A stretch of DNA of 64,000 nt, from NCBI RefSeq assembly GCF_018687715.1, contig NC_056765.1:16753001-16817000 (forward strand), written 5' to 3'. The DNA is from Carya illinoinensis (Eukaryota > Streptophyta > Magnoliopsida > Fagales > Juglandaceae). The position numbers and the translations under genes were made by a program. Below the pieces are notes generated by a model. The model had not been told where the DNA came from and did no database searches. It saw only the letters and a list, made by a program, of their open reading frames with translations. Below are positions 10,381 through 21,926 of this stretch, one piece after another (positions within the stretch are counted from its first letter, which is position 1; the number at the start of each line of letters is the position of its first letter).

Positions 10381-11050
10381 TAGGGGTGGCAAATCTTGAT
10401 TTCATGTTCGTGTCGTGAATATTCGACTAGATAGGTCAAACTCAGCCCAACCTGTTAAACTAAATATGTCAAATTTCTAAACCTAACACAACCAATTTAG
10501 ATAACGGGTCATGTTGTGTCCCCCATTTTGACCCGTTTAATAATTAATTAGAAATATGTTAACACGTCGCCACTCATTTAAATCCGTTTATTTCATATAA
10601 ATGGGTTGAAATAAAACACATAATTTATTTCACCTGATTAATATAATTTTACATAAAAGTTAGAATCTATATTTATTAATAACCACAATATATCAAAAAA
10701 ATATATATCAGTATTTTTTAAATTTTAATATATAATAAAACTAATATTACAAACTATATAATAAAAAATATGAGCATAGGTTTAAAATTACACTTCCAAC
10801 AATAAAAACATAAACATATGGAGAAATACGAGTATTACAATTTGATAATAATAAAATTTTAATTTTGAAATAAATTCTAAACTGGTCTAAACGGATTGAT
10901 TTCGTGTCAAGCAAGTTGACATGTTTACAAATCGTGTCTTAACAAGTCAATCTGTTTTGATCCAAACCCATTAACATCAAATCTAAATCTATTAATTTCA
11001 TGTCATGCTCGTGTTGGATTTATAGATCGTGTCACATATTACCATACCTA
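10381..11050. mobile_element. 670-bp hAT-type non-autonomous element
   Basis: Starts TAGGGGTGGCAA and ends TTACCATACCTA; inverted terminal repeats match with few differences and similarity continues inward (GTG-CACGA). Flanked by CTGAAAGG (10373-10380) and CTAAAAGG (11051-11058), an 8-bp duplication with one mismatch. No ORF, AT-rich core. Length, ends and duplication fit a hAT MITE. Confidence 0.8.
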
Positions 11051-11580
11051 CTAAAAGGTTTGTATCTCGAGATAAATCCACGTGCCCACCTTATATATTT
11101 TTAATCTGAGAAACCCAAAAATATACCCTAAGATCGATATGTACAAAACAGGACAAAACACCAATTCCATCTCATGTCCATTTCCTCACTCACATCAGAG
11201 TAAAAACTGAGGAGACATATCTTAGATTCATAAACAGAAAAATATCCCACTAATTACTTTGTCGTTCTATGTTTTATGTCTGCACTATATAGACCTGTTG
11301 TAATAATTTTTTTGTTAGAAGCTTCCATTCCTTTTTTTTTTTTTTTTAATTTGAATTTAATGCAATCTTTTATTGAAAGAAAAGATCATACTCCATTTAA
11401 AGTATCAGAACTAGAAAACAGTACTGCATGGGTTTATATAATCTTTTCATCTTCCTCTAGCTCTTCATGAGCTAACATTTATAAATAGCTGAAATGAAAA
11501 CTTATTTCACAATTTCTAAAGAGAATTAACATTTACTCCGTAAAAGGATCAGCTGCTAGCATCAGTAAATACTTACTTAC
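11051..11580. other. Non-coding AT-rich DNA
   Basis: T-rich run at 11333-11347 and TCT-rich stretch near 11450. No gene recognised. Confidence 0.5.
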
Positions 11581-11760
11581 GACGCTGGGCGAGAATTTCT
11601 TCAAAACGGTAGTCGGTTTGTACGTCTGATCAGTTGGCCGGCTTACCCACCGGAAGTCGACGATCTTGAAGAATCATGACCTGCAGAGTCAAAGATGCCT
11701 GGAATTTTCTTCTTATCGCTTCATCGGATGAGACATCATCATTAGCCAAATAAATTAATT
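11581..11760 (-). other. Exon-like block with strong donor, unknown identity
   Basis: Minus-strand block of balanced composition in AT-rich surroundings. A reading opens ANDDVSSDEAIRRKFQAS and runs 39 codons to a stop. The block ends at GTAAGTAAG (donor at 11580-11579), a near-consensus splice site. It lies 1.8 kb upstream of ankyrin exon 1 on the same strand, so it could be a 5' UTR exon of that gene, a remnant of another gene, or chance. I do not recognise the peptide. Confidence 0.35.
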
Positions 11761-12514
11761 AATCCTGCAAGGGTCTACTCATTTATTTATTTTTATTAAA
11801 GCAGCTGGAGAATCCGAATGTATTTTAATAGAATCCATCACATTGTGACATTATTACTTATCCAAAAAAGATTAAGCTAATAAAAAAATAAATTTAATTA
11901 TTTATATTTTATTTTTAATAATTTTTTAAGAACTTTGCAATCTAGCTGCCTATAATACACAATATACATGTTTTAATTTTTTTTTCTTTTTTATTCATGT
12001 TAAATTAATTCAGTTTTTTTACTCATCATCACTACACTATATATATACTTGTTAAGAAAAAAAAAAGATTAAAATCAAAATGAAAATAAATGTGTACTGT
12101 AAAGATTATGAGTATAGTTCTTCCTTTTTTAACATGGGAGCTAGATTCTCCCAATAAATGTCTAATATATAAATTATTTAATTAAATAGAATGTTTGAAC
12201 TTACTCTGAAAATATTACTTATCAGGAGATGGATTAAATCATTTATATTTTATATAATATTTATCATTGCAATTTAAAACAGTAGTCGAAACACAATTGA
12301 AAAGCAATTTATCGATCATTACCCGTGCTGTATAAATGAAAAAGTACTCGGAGCATAATCATTACTCGATTGAATGTCGTTTGCGATGGTTTGATTTTCA
12401 CCGCTTAATGTACATACCTTATGAAAAAATAAAAAATCATCATTTCATGGCGAACTTTTCAAGGATATGGAATTTCTCGTCTTTCTAGAAAATTTTTGTG
12501 TATTGTATGAATAA
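11761..12514. other. Non-coding AT-rich DNA
   Basis: No ORF, motif or repeat of note beyond A/T runs. The last 10 bp (12505-12514) are the target duplication of the next element. Confidence 0.5.
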
Positions 12515-12718
12515 GGATAATGTTTTGGCCACCGCGACGGGCCACCATTAGTCCTTTTTTATTTTTATTTTTTTAATGATTAAGAAAAAATCATTTAAGA
12601 TTATTATAATTTTTTTATATTTTTTAAAAATATTTTAAAAAAAATTAAAAAAAAATTAAACTTAAGGACGTCCAACGGGAACCACTAGCAGTGACTCTAG
12701 CATCATCCGTATGAATAA
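12515..12718. mobile_element. 204-bp Mutator-type MITE
   Basis: Left end GGATAATGTTTTGGCCACCG and right end (reverse complement) GGATGATGCTAGAGTCACTG pair over about 45 bp with mismatches. Flanks carry a perfect 10-bp direct repeat GTATGAATAA at 12505-12514 and 12719-12728. A 9-10 bp duplication is typical of Mutator-like elements. Core is A/T homopolymer. Confidence 0.7.
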
Positions 12719-12982
12719 TGATGATAAGCGTGCACCTTGGTTCTGGATTTGAGGTTACAGAAATGATAAACAAAAAGCAACTCAACATCTTATTATTCAC
12801 ACAATTTTTAGGCAATTTTTTTTTTAATTTTTATTATTTTTTATCAAATATTTGATATATATATATATATATAATAAACAGAAGAATTCAATTAAATTAA
12901 AAAAATAAACTCAAAAAAATTTAAAATTTTAAAAATATGTTGTATAGATGTTGAAGAGGTTGATCATGAGTAACATTACCCA

Positions 12983-13172
12983 ATGATAAAATATGACCAT
13001 CCTATCTACATCTTCTAAACACATGAACCTTAATTTAAAAAATTTAATTATACATATCAAAGTAAAGCAAAAAGTAAAGGGAAATTGGGAAATTTGGGAA
13101 AAATGATTTCTTTATCAAGTGGATGATCATCATGTGTTTAGAAGTTGTAGATAGGTTGGTGTTCTATCATTT
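12983..13172. mobile_element. MITE with about 45-bp inverted repeats
   Basis: CCTATCTACATCTTCTAAAC near 12993-13016 is mirrored by GTTTAGAAGTTGTAGATAGG near 13136-13156, and pairing continues outward to TGATAAAATATGACCA / TGGTGTTCTATCA. No ORF. Target duplication not resolved. Confidence 0.6.
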
Positions 13173-14000
13173 TTGCTTGCAGATTGCTGAGACGCAGCAT
13201 AACTATTTTTTTCCTTTTTAAGTTAGTTTGGTCATCCTTGTGTGCTTCTACGTATTTGCAATTAGTCTCATGTATCTTGTTTTCGGATTCATCCGATATG
13301 GCGTTAAATAATAAGGATCACATCCTTCCATCACATTTTCTGTTCATCTCATTGTCCATCTCTTGAATATTTATTTATTTTTTCTATTTTTTAATAAAAA
13401 ATTTATTATTTTTAATTTTAATTTAAAATTTTAAAATTTTAAAATAAGAAAAAATAGTTTGAAATGCGGCAAACTCACTAGAGATGACACCACCTATTAA
13501 TTGAGATTGACCAAAAATATTACAAAAATATGTGACCCAAATTATATCGAAATATTACTAGAATAAAAAAATGGACAGAGATAGAAGACCGAATAGTGTA
13601 AATCTATATTTTTATTTATTTTCAACCATTTTTTATACATCATTAAATATTTTAAAAAATAAAAAATATATAAATTCATTAATAATCACTACTTTAATTA
13701 TTGAGTAAAAATAAAAAATACAATCTGTCAAGATTGTCGGTCCATTTTTTCAATTCAATAAACAATTTTCTTATTTAATATCACAGGAGTCTAAAAAAGA
13801 AAATACACGAAACTAATCGCAAATGGAGAAAAACCCAGGCAGTTATGACTAAATTTCTATGTTCTTTTAGGAAAATACTAAAGGGACCTATGGTTTGCAC
13901 CAATAATGCAATCTTAATTTTCTGTTCTCTCTAAAAAAAAATTATAATAATGCATTTCTGTTTTGTTTTTGTTTTTGTTTTTTTTTTAAATATTAAAATA
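13173..14000. other. Non-coding AT-rich DNA
   Basis: Several A/T homopolymers (for example 13376-13450), no coding block recognised. A perfect GCACCG-TTT-CGGTGC hairpin lies just right of this stretch, near 14014. Confidence 0.5.
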
Positions 14001-14004
14001 AACA

Positions 14005-14230
14005 AATAGAAATGCACCGTTTCGGTGCAACCCTTAGCTTCCCTATAAAAAGATCGGCCTTTTAATATTGAAAGACAAAGGTGCACCGAGTCATTCCCTA
14101 CTTTATCAAAAGAAAAAGGTACAACTAATGGTTCCCTTTTATTTATATCCAAAGAAAAAAGATGCAACTAATGATTCCCTTTTTTTTTTTATATCAAAAG
14201 ACAAAGGTGCATCGAATCATTCCCAGTTTC
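14005..14230. repeat. Degenerate tandem repeat, unit about 42 bp
   Basis: Units of the form AAAGACAAAGGTGCACCGAG...TCATTCCC recur at about 14071, 14109, 14151 and 14197 (spacing 38-46 bp), with a worn unit near 14005. Variants AGGTACAACTAATGGTTCCC and AGATGCAACTAATGATTCCC. Confidence 0.7.
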
Positions 14231-14249
14231 AAATACTTAGAATTTGACA

Positions 14250-14822
14250 ACTTGTTCTTTTAAACTGAGTTATTTATAAATAGTAGTGATTTAAATTAAT
14301 AGAATGTGTTATATAAATCTTATCTAAAATAAATTTAGATGTATTTAAATGTTAAGATAAGTTTAGTGCTATTTATGAAAAGTTAAAAAAGATTATAAGT
14401 TCCAGGTATAAAAATGTATTGAGCTGAAAAAAGTTGTGGGTCCCAACTATAAAAAGGTTTTGAGTTGAGATGAATTTAGTAATTTAAAAGTTGAATCTTT
14501 GGAACTTAGACTTATCTGAAATCAATTCAATTCAGTCTAATTTTAATTTAAATATAACATTCAAACACTCATCTCTCAAATTACTAAACTCATCTTAACT
14601 CAAAACCTCTTAACACGTGGGACCTATAATTTTTTTCAACTCAACATTTCTTTACACGCGGGACCCGTAACCTTTTTCAACTTCCCATAAATACATACAA
14701 ACTCATCCTAACATCCAAACACATATAAATACATTTTAAGTGGGCTCTATAAAAGTTACTCCAATATCTCAACTCACTATTATTTATAAAGAACTCAATT
14801 CAGTTCAACATCCAAATAAGAC
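14250..14822. mobile_element. Large foldback MITE with arms of about 270 bp
   Basis: GGTTTTGAGTTGAGATGAAT around 14455 is mirrored by ACTCATCTTAACTCAAAACC around 14587-14610. Pairing extends outward through GTGGGTCCCAAC/ACGTGGGACC to ACTGAGTTATTTATAAATAG at the left and CTATTATTTATAAAGAACTC at the right. Centre near 14535. The right terminus ACATCCAAATAAGACCAG recalls a family also seen at 24906-25196. Confidence 0.75.
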
Positions 14823-15600
14823 CAGTCTCTCATCTCCTACCCCCACACAATTAAAAGTCATCGCGTTTAGATTTTAGACCTAAGTAATGGAAATGCTCAA
14901 AACAATGATTTGCATTTTCAAGCCTCTGTTGCCATATCGTTCAGGTATGCTAGTGTATATCTTTACAAAAGTCTCTCATTGGTTTAGTAATGCTTTTGTG
15001 CAGTCTTTAGCCTCCTATATATAAACCATCTTGTACAGCATAATTCATATTCTAACATGGCATCAGTGTCACTACTTTAATCCTTTTAGTAAAAGTAGTT
15101 TTCATCCTTCTTAGCATTCTTACGTTGCCCCTATCTTCTACGAGTGAGCCATTCAAGTACTTTTATTCACTACTGCCAGATAGTTGCAATTGCTGTGAGA
15201 ACTACTACAAAATTTCATCATCATGCTTGGAGCTCTATTTTGATCACGTGGCATACCGTTGGGAAGATCTCATTGAGACCAACTCAATGCCAACAAAATA
15301 AACAATGCAGATCTTGCACGCACCTCCACGCGGACATGGAAGTTGTTGCCAAGCCACCCAAGCACCTTATGTGCACACAAGCTTTGTAGCTCCACTTCCA
15401 TAAGCCTCACATCACTGATGTTAGCCCTAGTCTTGTTAGCAACCACGTCATCCTGCCACGTCACTTGCCAAGTGCCAAGTCTGCAATCGTCGACATCAAA
15501 ATCGTTGATAGTTGACTTTAACTGCTGCATTGACTTTTTTCTGCTTATTCTCGTGTGCTGATCTCATTTTTACAGTCTATTTTTGCATATGTTGTCTCAG
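14823..15600 (+). other. Putative 5' LTR remnant, primer site and leader of copia 1
   Basis: A TATATAAACC box near 15018, then ACATGGCATCAGTGTC at about 15055-15070 resembling a worn tRNA-Met primer site (TGGTATCAGAGC). Leader sequence follows to the gag start near 15602. The LTR start cannot be placed because the foldback element adjoins it, and there is no matching right LTR. Confidence 0.4.
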
Positions 15601-15601
15601 A

Positions 15602-16440
15602 ATGGCTCAAAAAAATTGATTCTTTGTCCTATTCATGCTATATTAGATGGTAAAAACTATTTGGTGTTGTTTTAGTCTTTTCGCAGCTTTCTGCAACGCC
15701 TTCTCAAATGGAATAGCCATAATCCCCATATCCTTACTTGGATGTGCAACACCTTCATTTTGACTATCTCCAATCTACTTGGTACCTCTGATAATGCTCT
15801 ATCTAATTGGACCATGTTAGCCAAGCATTATGCTACTCCTCATGGGTCTAGATAGTACTAACTTATGGTCGAGTTATATTAGCTCAAATAGGAGCCTAGA
15901 CAATCCATCAATGACTTCTTAGATTGCCTTTGTCACATTTGGGGTCAGATTGATCTCTCTGACCCACTTTGGAAGGATCCCAATGATCCTAGCATGTATG
16001 CCATTCATCATGATCAGAGTCATCTCTATCAGTTTCTCGTGGCCCTACATGATGATTTTGAGCTGATTCATGGTCAATTGTGTTATAACACTCCAACTTC
16101 TTCCCTAGACATTGCTGTCAATGAGTTGATCTATAAGGAAACTTGTATGCAGAGATTTCAAACTCAGAACAAGCTAAGTGTCTTGGCTATCACTTTGCCA
16201 GTTTCCTCCTTTGACCAACCTTAGTAGTCTAGTTTTGGAAAGTATGGTCCTAGCAATCGTCGCTCCAATAAATTGTTTTGTCATTATTGCAATTGCCCTA
16301 GCCATGTCATCGAGACCTGTTACCATAGTAACAAGAAAGGAACTCCTATTGTTGTTATTGCTAGCTCAGATATTCCTTAGATCTTTGAATCCATCAGAGA
16401 TGCACCTCAGTCTTCTGGATCTACCGTCACTCTCTCTATA
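15602..16440 (+). pseudogene. Copia 1 gag with zinc knuckle
   Basis: Gag begins near ATGGCTCAAAAAAAT. The helical gag block (DGKNYLVLF, ... WGQIDLSDPLW, SHLYQFLVALHDDFELIHGQ) leads to a CCHC knuckle, C-HY-C-NCPS-H-VIET-C, at 16278-16319, with spacing fully conserved. At least six in-frame stops or shifts. Gag packages element RNA in live copies. Confidence 0.75.
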
Positions 16441-16499
16441 GTTGATTTGGAGAACCTCCTCAATCAAGTGCTAATCTGGTCTTTTAATGCATCATCCTT

Positions 16500-16970
16500 C
16501 TCTACTCTTTGTATTTTGCCTAGTAAGTCTCTCTCTTGGCTTATGGATTCTAACTGTCACAATCATATGACACCCTCATCGTCCTTGTTATCTAAATTGC
16601 ATTATGCACATCCATGACATGTTATAGACACTACTAATGGATCCACTATACTTGCTCCTAGTATATGCTCTATCTCCACATCCAACATTTCTATTTTTGA
16701 AGTGCTTCATGTTCCTAAACTCAGAAGAACTATCGGTGTTATGATCGTATTGCTCCTCTGCATTTCCCGTTATGTTATGTCCTGGGAACATCGCCTATTT
16801 ATTGAGGTATCTACTTTTAGTCCCTCTATTTCTCAATCCTCTACCCTAGAGTTTTTTCCAGATAAGCAATCCAATCATTCTTTACCTGTGTCCAAATTTC
16901 ATGTTCCATGCATTCCATCTACTCACTCTTTGGACACTCCTAGGCCATGATCTCCATCTCTTGAGCTGCC
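16500..16970 (+). pseudogene. Copia 1 protease and integrase C-terminal scraps
   Basis: LSWLMDSNCHNHMTP at 16533-16577 matches the aspartic protease active-site region, with the usual DSG changed to DSN. VLHVPKLR follows, then directly a piece of the integrase C-terminal domain (YRCYDRIAPLHFP, VLGTSP). The catalytic DDE core is absent, so a deletion of about 1 kb joined these parts. Confidence 0.65.
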
Positions 16971-17039
16971 TCCCTCTCTAGCTGCAGTCCCTAAACCTAC
17001 CCTGCCTTCGGATCACACAACCGACATTTCCCTTAGCCA

Positions 17040-17953
17040 TTCTTCTCGAAAAAGATCTATTCCTACTCATCTACATGATTTTCATTGTTACATTGCCCTT
17101 ACTACCTTGCACAAGCCTCACTCCTATTGTGAGGCATCTACTAATACCTTTTGGGAGGATGCAACAACTAAGGAACTTGATGCATTATCTAAGAATGGTA
17201 CATGGGATATGGTTGATTTGCCTCCCAGAAAGTCTATGTTTGGTTGTAAGTGGATCTATAAGATCAAGACTTGCTTAGATGATTCTATTGAGAGGTTTAA
17301 AACTTGACTTGTTACCAAAGGTTTCACACATAAATATGGCATTGAATATGGGGATATTTTTGTCCTAGTTGCCCATCTCTCCTCTGTTTGCACTCTCTTG
17401 GCTGTTGCGACCTCTCTTCAATGGAAGCTCTTTCAGATAGATGTCAAAAATACCTTCTTAAATGGCAATTTGTGAGAAGAGGTCTATAAGCTGCCTCCGC
17501 TTGGTCTCTCTCATCCACCAGCCAAGGTCTACCGACTTTGTCGTGCTCTCTATGGCTTTAAGTAAGCCCCTCGTGCCTACTTTGCAAAATTCTCCTCTAT
17601 GGTTTCTTGCTTGGGCTACTCCCTTAGTTCCTATGATTCAGCCTTCTTCATTTGTCGTTCCGAAAAATGTCTCATTTTGCTACTACTATATGCAGATGAC
17701 ATGATGATTACTACTGATGATCTTAATGGCATTCAAGAACTTAAGGACTTCCTCAATTAGCAATTTGAGATGAAAGATCTTGGTTACCTCAGTTATTTTC
17801 TCAGCTTGGAGATTAGTTCCTCAATAGATGGATTCTACCTCATGCAAGCCAAGTATCTCTCTGATCTTTTGTCTCGAGCTAGCCTCACTGATAGTAAGGT
17901 TGCTGATACACCCATCAAGCTTCATGCAAATCTGACCCCTACATGTGAAGAAT
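17040..17953 (+). pseudogene. Copia 1 reverse transcriptase (RVT_2) fragment
   Basis: Blocks in order: EDATTKELDALSKNGTWDMV, FGCKWIYKIK, GFTHKYGIEYGDIF, QIDVKNTFLNGNL, VYRLCRALYGFK, LLLYADDMMITT (17683-17710) with the catalytic YADD intact, FEMKDLGYLSYFLSLEI, and ADTPIKLHANLTP. Stops after KT, NL, GFK and LN disable it. Similarity ends abruptly after CEEL at 17953; RNase H is missing. Confidence 0.85.
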
Positions 17954-18930
17954 TATCGCTAATTGTTTGGAATATAAAATCTAATGATCTATCTATAATT
18001 CTTTTATAACTAATTTATAACTTATTTTACAATTAATTAATATAATTGTATCAATTTACTAAAAATAACTTTAATTTTAACTAATTTTCTTAAATTTAAA
18101 ATAAGGTTATAAAATAATTGTAAAAGGTTATAATTTTATTATTCTTCTTGTGGGATCTATAATGATACTGGCAACACCAGCATCAACCCTTTTACTATTC
18201 AAGTCTATGTATTTAGTAAAAAAATGATATTTGTAGTCGTAGGGTGCACTGGTGCCGCGTAATTCTTTTGAAAAAAAATTAAATAAATGCAAAACCTACA
18301 TGGAAAAAAATTAATCTTTTAATAGTAAACTAGCACTTTTTTTCAAAATGATTGAGCAGCACTTGAACACTCTATGATTCTATTTAGCATTTCTCTATTA
18401 TTAGTCCCACATCATCTATGATGTGTCATCATTTTCTTATCTATAAAAAAAAATGGTCATCACTGCCATGTCAGCACCAATTAGAAGACAACATACATGG
18501 TTTTAATAACAAAACAAAAATAATTCATATAAATAAATGCATTAGCTGAAGAAAATAAAACACAAAGTTTTAAAAACATTTTAGAAAACCTTCAAAAACA
18601 TAAAATTAGGAAAATTTATAAACTATATTTAAAAAAAAATCATTAAAAGTTTCTAAAACACCAAAAAATATAAAACATTTATGGAGATTGTTAGAAAAAA
18701 AATCACAAAACACTTAAAAAGACAGAAACAAACATATTAGATAAATAATAAGAAAATTCAAAAACAGAAAAAGAACAAAACTAATTAAAAAATATCAAAT
18801 AAGAAAAAATTTAAGAGAAAATACAATATTAAAGAAAAAAAGGCATTTGCCCAAAATTTATGAGAAAGATTTGAGTGTGCCAACATGGCAAGTCCCATTT
18901 TACAAATGTCTTTATTTGAATTTGACTACC
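17954..18930. other. AT-rich DNA between two copia remnants
   Basis: No gene recognised. A/T-rich with A-runs. A 23-bp tandem duplication (TTTGAATTTGACTACCCATC plus TTG, twice) at 18914-18960 lies at the ragged end of the minus-strand copia integrase. Confidence 0.5.
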
Positions 18931-18939
18931 CATCTTGTT

Positions 18940-19265
18940 TGAATTTGACTACCCATCTTGTTGGGGAGTGTGTGGACAAGATCAGATGCAATGGAGAATT
19001 CCATCATCTTGTAGAAAGTGTTTAAAGTGATTGCAAGTGAATTCTCCGCCATGCACAATCATATTGAATTGGTTTAATTTTTGAGTTAAAGATGTTTTCA
19101 GCAAAACATGTAAAATTTATCGAAATAGGAGAAAACATCATACTTTTGAGAGATAGGGAACAACAAAGTGAATCTTGAAAAATCATCTATAAAGGGAACA
19201 TAACAGTTACAACCATTTGGTTTTGCTGATCTTGGTTTGTGACTTGAGCCTAGGTAGACATAAAG
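18940..19265 (-). pseudogene. Copia 2 integrase core fragment
   Basis: NGCNCYVPFIDDFSRFTLLF holds the first integrase core block (YYV-FIDD-SRF). A later frame reads EFTCNHFKHFLQDDGI and CPHTPQQDG, the second half of the core. A stop separates the two. It ends in the 23-bp tandem duplication. Confidence 0.75.
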
Positions 19266-19726
19266 TTCAATCGACAAGTCATTTGAGCGAACGTTAGATA
19301 GAAAGTTCACTCAATACTTGATTGATAGTTGACTCGAGCAAGATATCAAGTAAAGAGTTTGCTCAATACTCGTTCGACAGTTGCTCAAGCAAACTACAAC
19401 TCCCTCAAGGGAATAAATTGATAATTAACATTTAAGGGTTTCATCGCACATACATATAAATACATGTGTTTATTCTGTACGACCACGAGAGAGAGACACA
19501 AGATTGTGACATTCGATAGAGGCAAAACAGAAGTAACCTTGAGAGAGAAAAAAACATTATATTGCACTATATTGTATTTCTACTTTTCTCTAAATAAAAA
19601 AATTCCTTGTAGCTCCATGAACGTAGACACGTTGCCAAAGTGCATAAATCTTGTGTACGTGTTTGTTTGATTTTGTTCTTCTCTTTACTTTTTCTTATCG
19701 TTCCCAACAACCACCACCAATAAATG
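19255..19726 (+). mobile_element. Solo/partial copia LTR inserted in copia 2
   Basis: Ends with GTTCCCAACA at 19726 and contains a TATAAATA box near 19456 and the leader-like GAACGTAGACACGTTGCC, typical of copia LTR R-U5 regions read on plus. Left border is approximate, where integrase similarity stops. Contains worn CTCGAGCAA/GCTCAAGCAA motifs related to the GC-rich tandem repeat at 24225-24490. Confidence 0.5.
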
Positions 19727-19739
19727 ATATGGGTGAAGA

Positions 19740-20160
19740 CTGTACACCAGAATGAACAAGTTCTAAGGGATCTTAACTAACTCTAGCAGGACTACAGGGT
19801 GGTTATTTTATTTTTAGCAAGTTGACTTGGTTCACATAAAGATGAGGAAGCAGGAGACAATTGAAGACTGGAAGCTCAGACTACTGAAGCACATGATGAA
19901 CAATGTTGTTGGCTAGGTGACCGAGCCTAAGATGCCATATAGCAACTGAGGTTGCTACTCCCATAAGACATGTGAGGTGTTTATTGTGGTTGATGAATGC
20001 TCTTATCAGATGAATCAGGTATAGACCAACTTCACTATGTCTGTGGTATATAATCCTCTTGGTTTTGATGTCCGTGATTGAAAGATCAGAAGCTGTCATT
20101 ATCTTGGAAAATCTCTGGATAGAAACAAGGGTAATAGCTGCAATGGGGCAATGCAAAATA
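19740..20160 (-). pseudogene. Copia 2 GAG-pre-integrase domain
   Basis: Contains WHLRLGHLANNIVHHVL, the HH-type zinc-binding start of copia integrase (WH-RLGHP), followed toward lower coordinates by DPLELVHSGVQSSPIS, matching the start of the rve core (LELVHSDVWGP). The core Asp is changed to Gly in HSG. Confidence 0.75.
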
Positions 20161-20169
20161 TTGTGTAAA

Positions 20170-20804
20170 GAAAATTGAGATTGATGCCATAAAAGGAACT
20201 AAAACCAGAATGAGATATAGGTAGTGTAGCCCCATTATCAACTGCTACAGAATTAGAACCTTGGAAGGGTTCTTGAATTTGGAGATTTGAATCATGTTGG
20301 TGATGTGGCTATTTGCTCCACTGTTGGCGTACCAAGCTTCACCTTCAAGAGAAATTTCTCTGAGCCACCATAGCAGCAAGTTGCTTGGGAGGATGGCACC
20401 CTTGATAAGAGTGGTCCATGTGATGAAAGTAATCCAAAACTTGATGATTTTGCTTGCAACAAATCTGATAGGGGATTTTGGTGCTAGGGGAGGAAGATGA
20501 TGTAGAAAAAGTGGTAGGCTTGGATGATGCATTGTCAGGAAAGGACCTTTCCTGACGAGATGGTTGATTTTTGTAGGATGAACCTGAGTCTTTGAATCTA
20601 GAGTTGTTGTTGTTGGAACCAGATTTGCTTGTGTAGAGGGCAAAGTTCTGGACATCAAAGGAAAGGGAAGATGTCTAGTGGCAAGTATCATTTCATGATT
20701 TGGTAGCTTGACTTGAAAATCCTCATAGTTGATGGGCTGGTAGCGAGTTGCAAAGTTTAATGAAGTAACAAATGATGTATAGGAAGTGTTTAAGCCACAA
20801 GTGA
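20170..20804 (-). pseudogene. Copia 2 gag C-terminus and protease
   Basis: Gag block GLNTSYTSFVTSLNFATRYQ and YEDFQVKLPNHEMILATRHL, then a Q/H-rich linker with a damaged zinc knuckle, then EAWYANSGANSHITN, the protease active site with DSG changed to NSG. The frame changes several times after the gag block. The same lineage has the conserved SGANSHITND motif, so the family call is good. Confidence 0.7.
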
Positions 20805-21926
20805 TGTAACACCCAGGTCCAGTGTCAAGCTGTTTTAAATTTTTTTTCTATTTGTACGTACAAAAAGGCCATTTAAGTTTTCAAATATATTCATAAAATA
20901 TAGACTACGGGCCTAAAATCTTTGTTTTGGTAGTTTATAGTTTTACAATGGGTTTGATATTTAGTTTAAAAATCTTTTTATGAGCCAAGATATTCTGTTT
21001 TAAACAAGTTGAATTATTTTTTAGTTTGAATCAAGGTCCAAAAATTCATGAAAAAGCCCTTCTATAAATTTTCTATACTATCCAAACCATGAGCCCAAAT
21101 TTTGAAACAAACCCTACCTGATCACCCAAAATCCCAAGCCCGTGAGATAAAGTAGACTCCCCATCGTGCAGGTCCCTTTAGGGGTGCTACCCGTACCATA
21201 CGGTGCGGGGTAGGCCCCCCCTCCGCCCCCCGCCCCCGCATGGGGCGGATGGGGAAAATCCCCCCCGTCCACCGGGGGCGGGGTACCCCGTCCCGCATGA
21301 CGGGGTACGGGGTGGGGGGGCAATCCGTCCAGTCCCCCGCACCCCCCTTCTGGGCCTTGGGCCCAGAAGCAATTTCTTGGCCATTTTGGGCCCAGAAATC
21401 TCAGCAATGGGCCAAAATGACCCACACGTATGTATTTTTGGCCCAAAAATACCTTGTAGGCCATTTTCATTTTTCAGCCCATAAAATTATAAGTAAAAAA
21501 GAAAAAAAAAATTAAAACCCAGATTAAAAGAAAAAAAAAAGTGTTATGTCTAAGAGTCTAATACGTAATAAACTAATAATAATAACTAAGCTATTACAAA
21601 ATTGAAAGGCTAAACAATTACAAAATTACAAACATAAAAGTGTCCAAAGGACATTGTATCAACATTACAAATTATTGAATACAAAATTTGAACAAATAAT
21701 TAAAAATTGATCATTCTAAAGAGGCTTGTCAGCTGTGGCTTGTCTTTGAGTCAAGGGGTGTGACAGTTGGGGCGGCCCGGGCTTGAGCACATTTTTATGT
21801 TGCAGAGGTGCTAGACGTCTCATGTGTTACTACAAAAATTAATATTAAAATTAATAACGATGAAATGGAAATGAATATAAAAAAATTAAAATAATAAAAT
21901 AAAAAATAATTACCAGGTGGTCCAAA

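Larger units (their letters stand above)
15600..17953 (+). mobile_element. Decayed Ty1/copia retrotransposon 1
   Basis: Plus-strand order gag, zinc knuckle, protease, integrase tail, reverse transcriptase. Most of the integrase is missing: the sequence jumps from the protease/VLHVPKL region to the C-terminal integrase block CYDRIAP. The element is cut off at 17953 inside the C-terminal part of the polymerase domain. Many stops and frameshifts. Confidence 0.85.
18930..20804 (-). mobile_element. Decayed Ty1/copia retrotransposon 2
   Basis: On the minus strand, right to left: gag end, protease, GAG-pre-integrase, integrase. Cut at the right by the probable solo LTR at 20805 and at the left after TPQQDG of the integrase. 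A plus-strand LTR fragment (about 19255-19726) interrupts the integrase. No reverse transcriptase remains. Confidence 0.8.

Noticed and set aside
21114..21515. Overlapping Pro/Gly/Arg-rich open frames on both strands
   Set aside because: They lie in the GC-rich subterminal region of the hAT, are open in several phases because stops are rare there, and show no domain.
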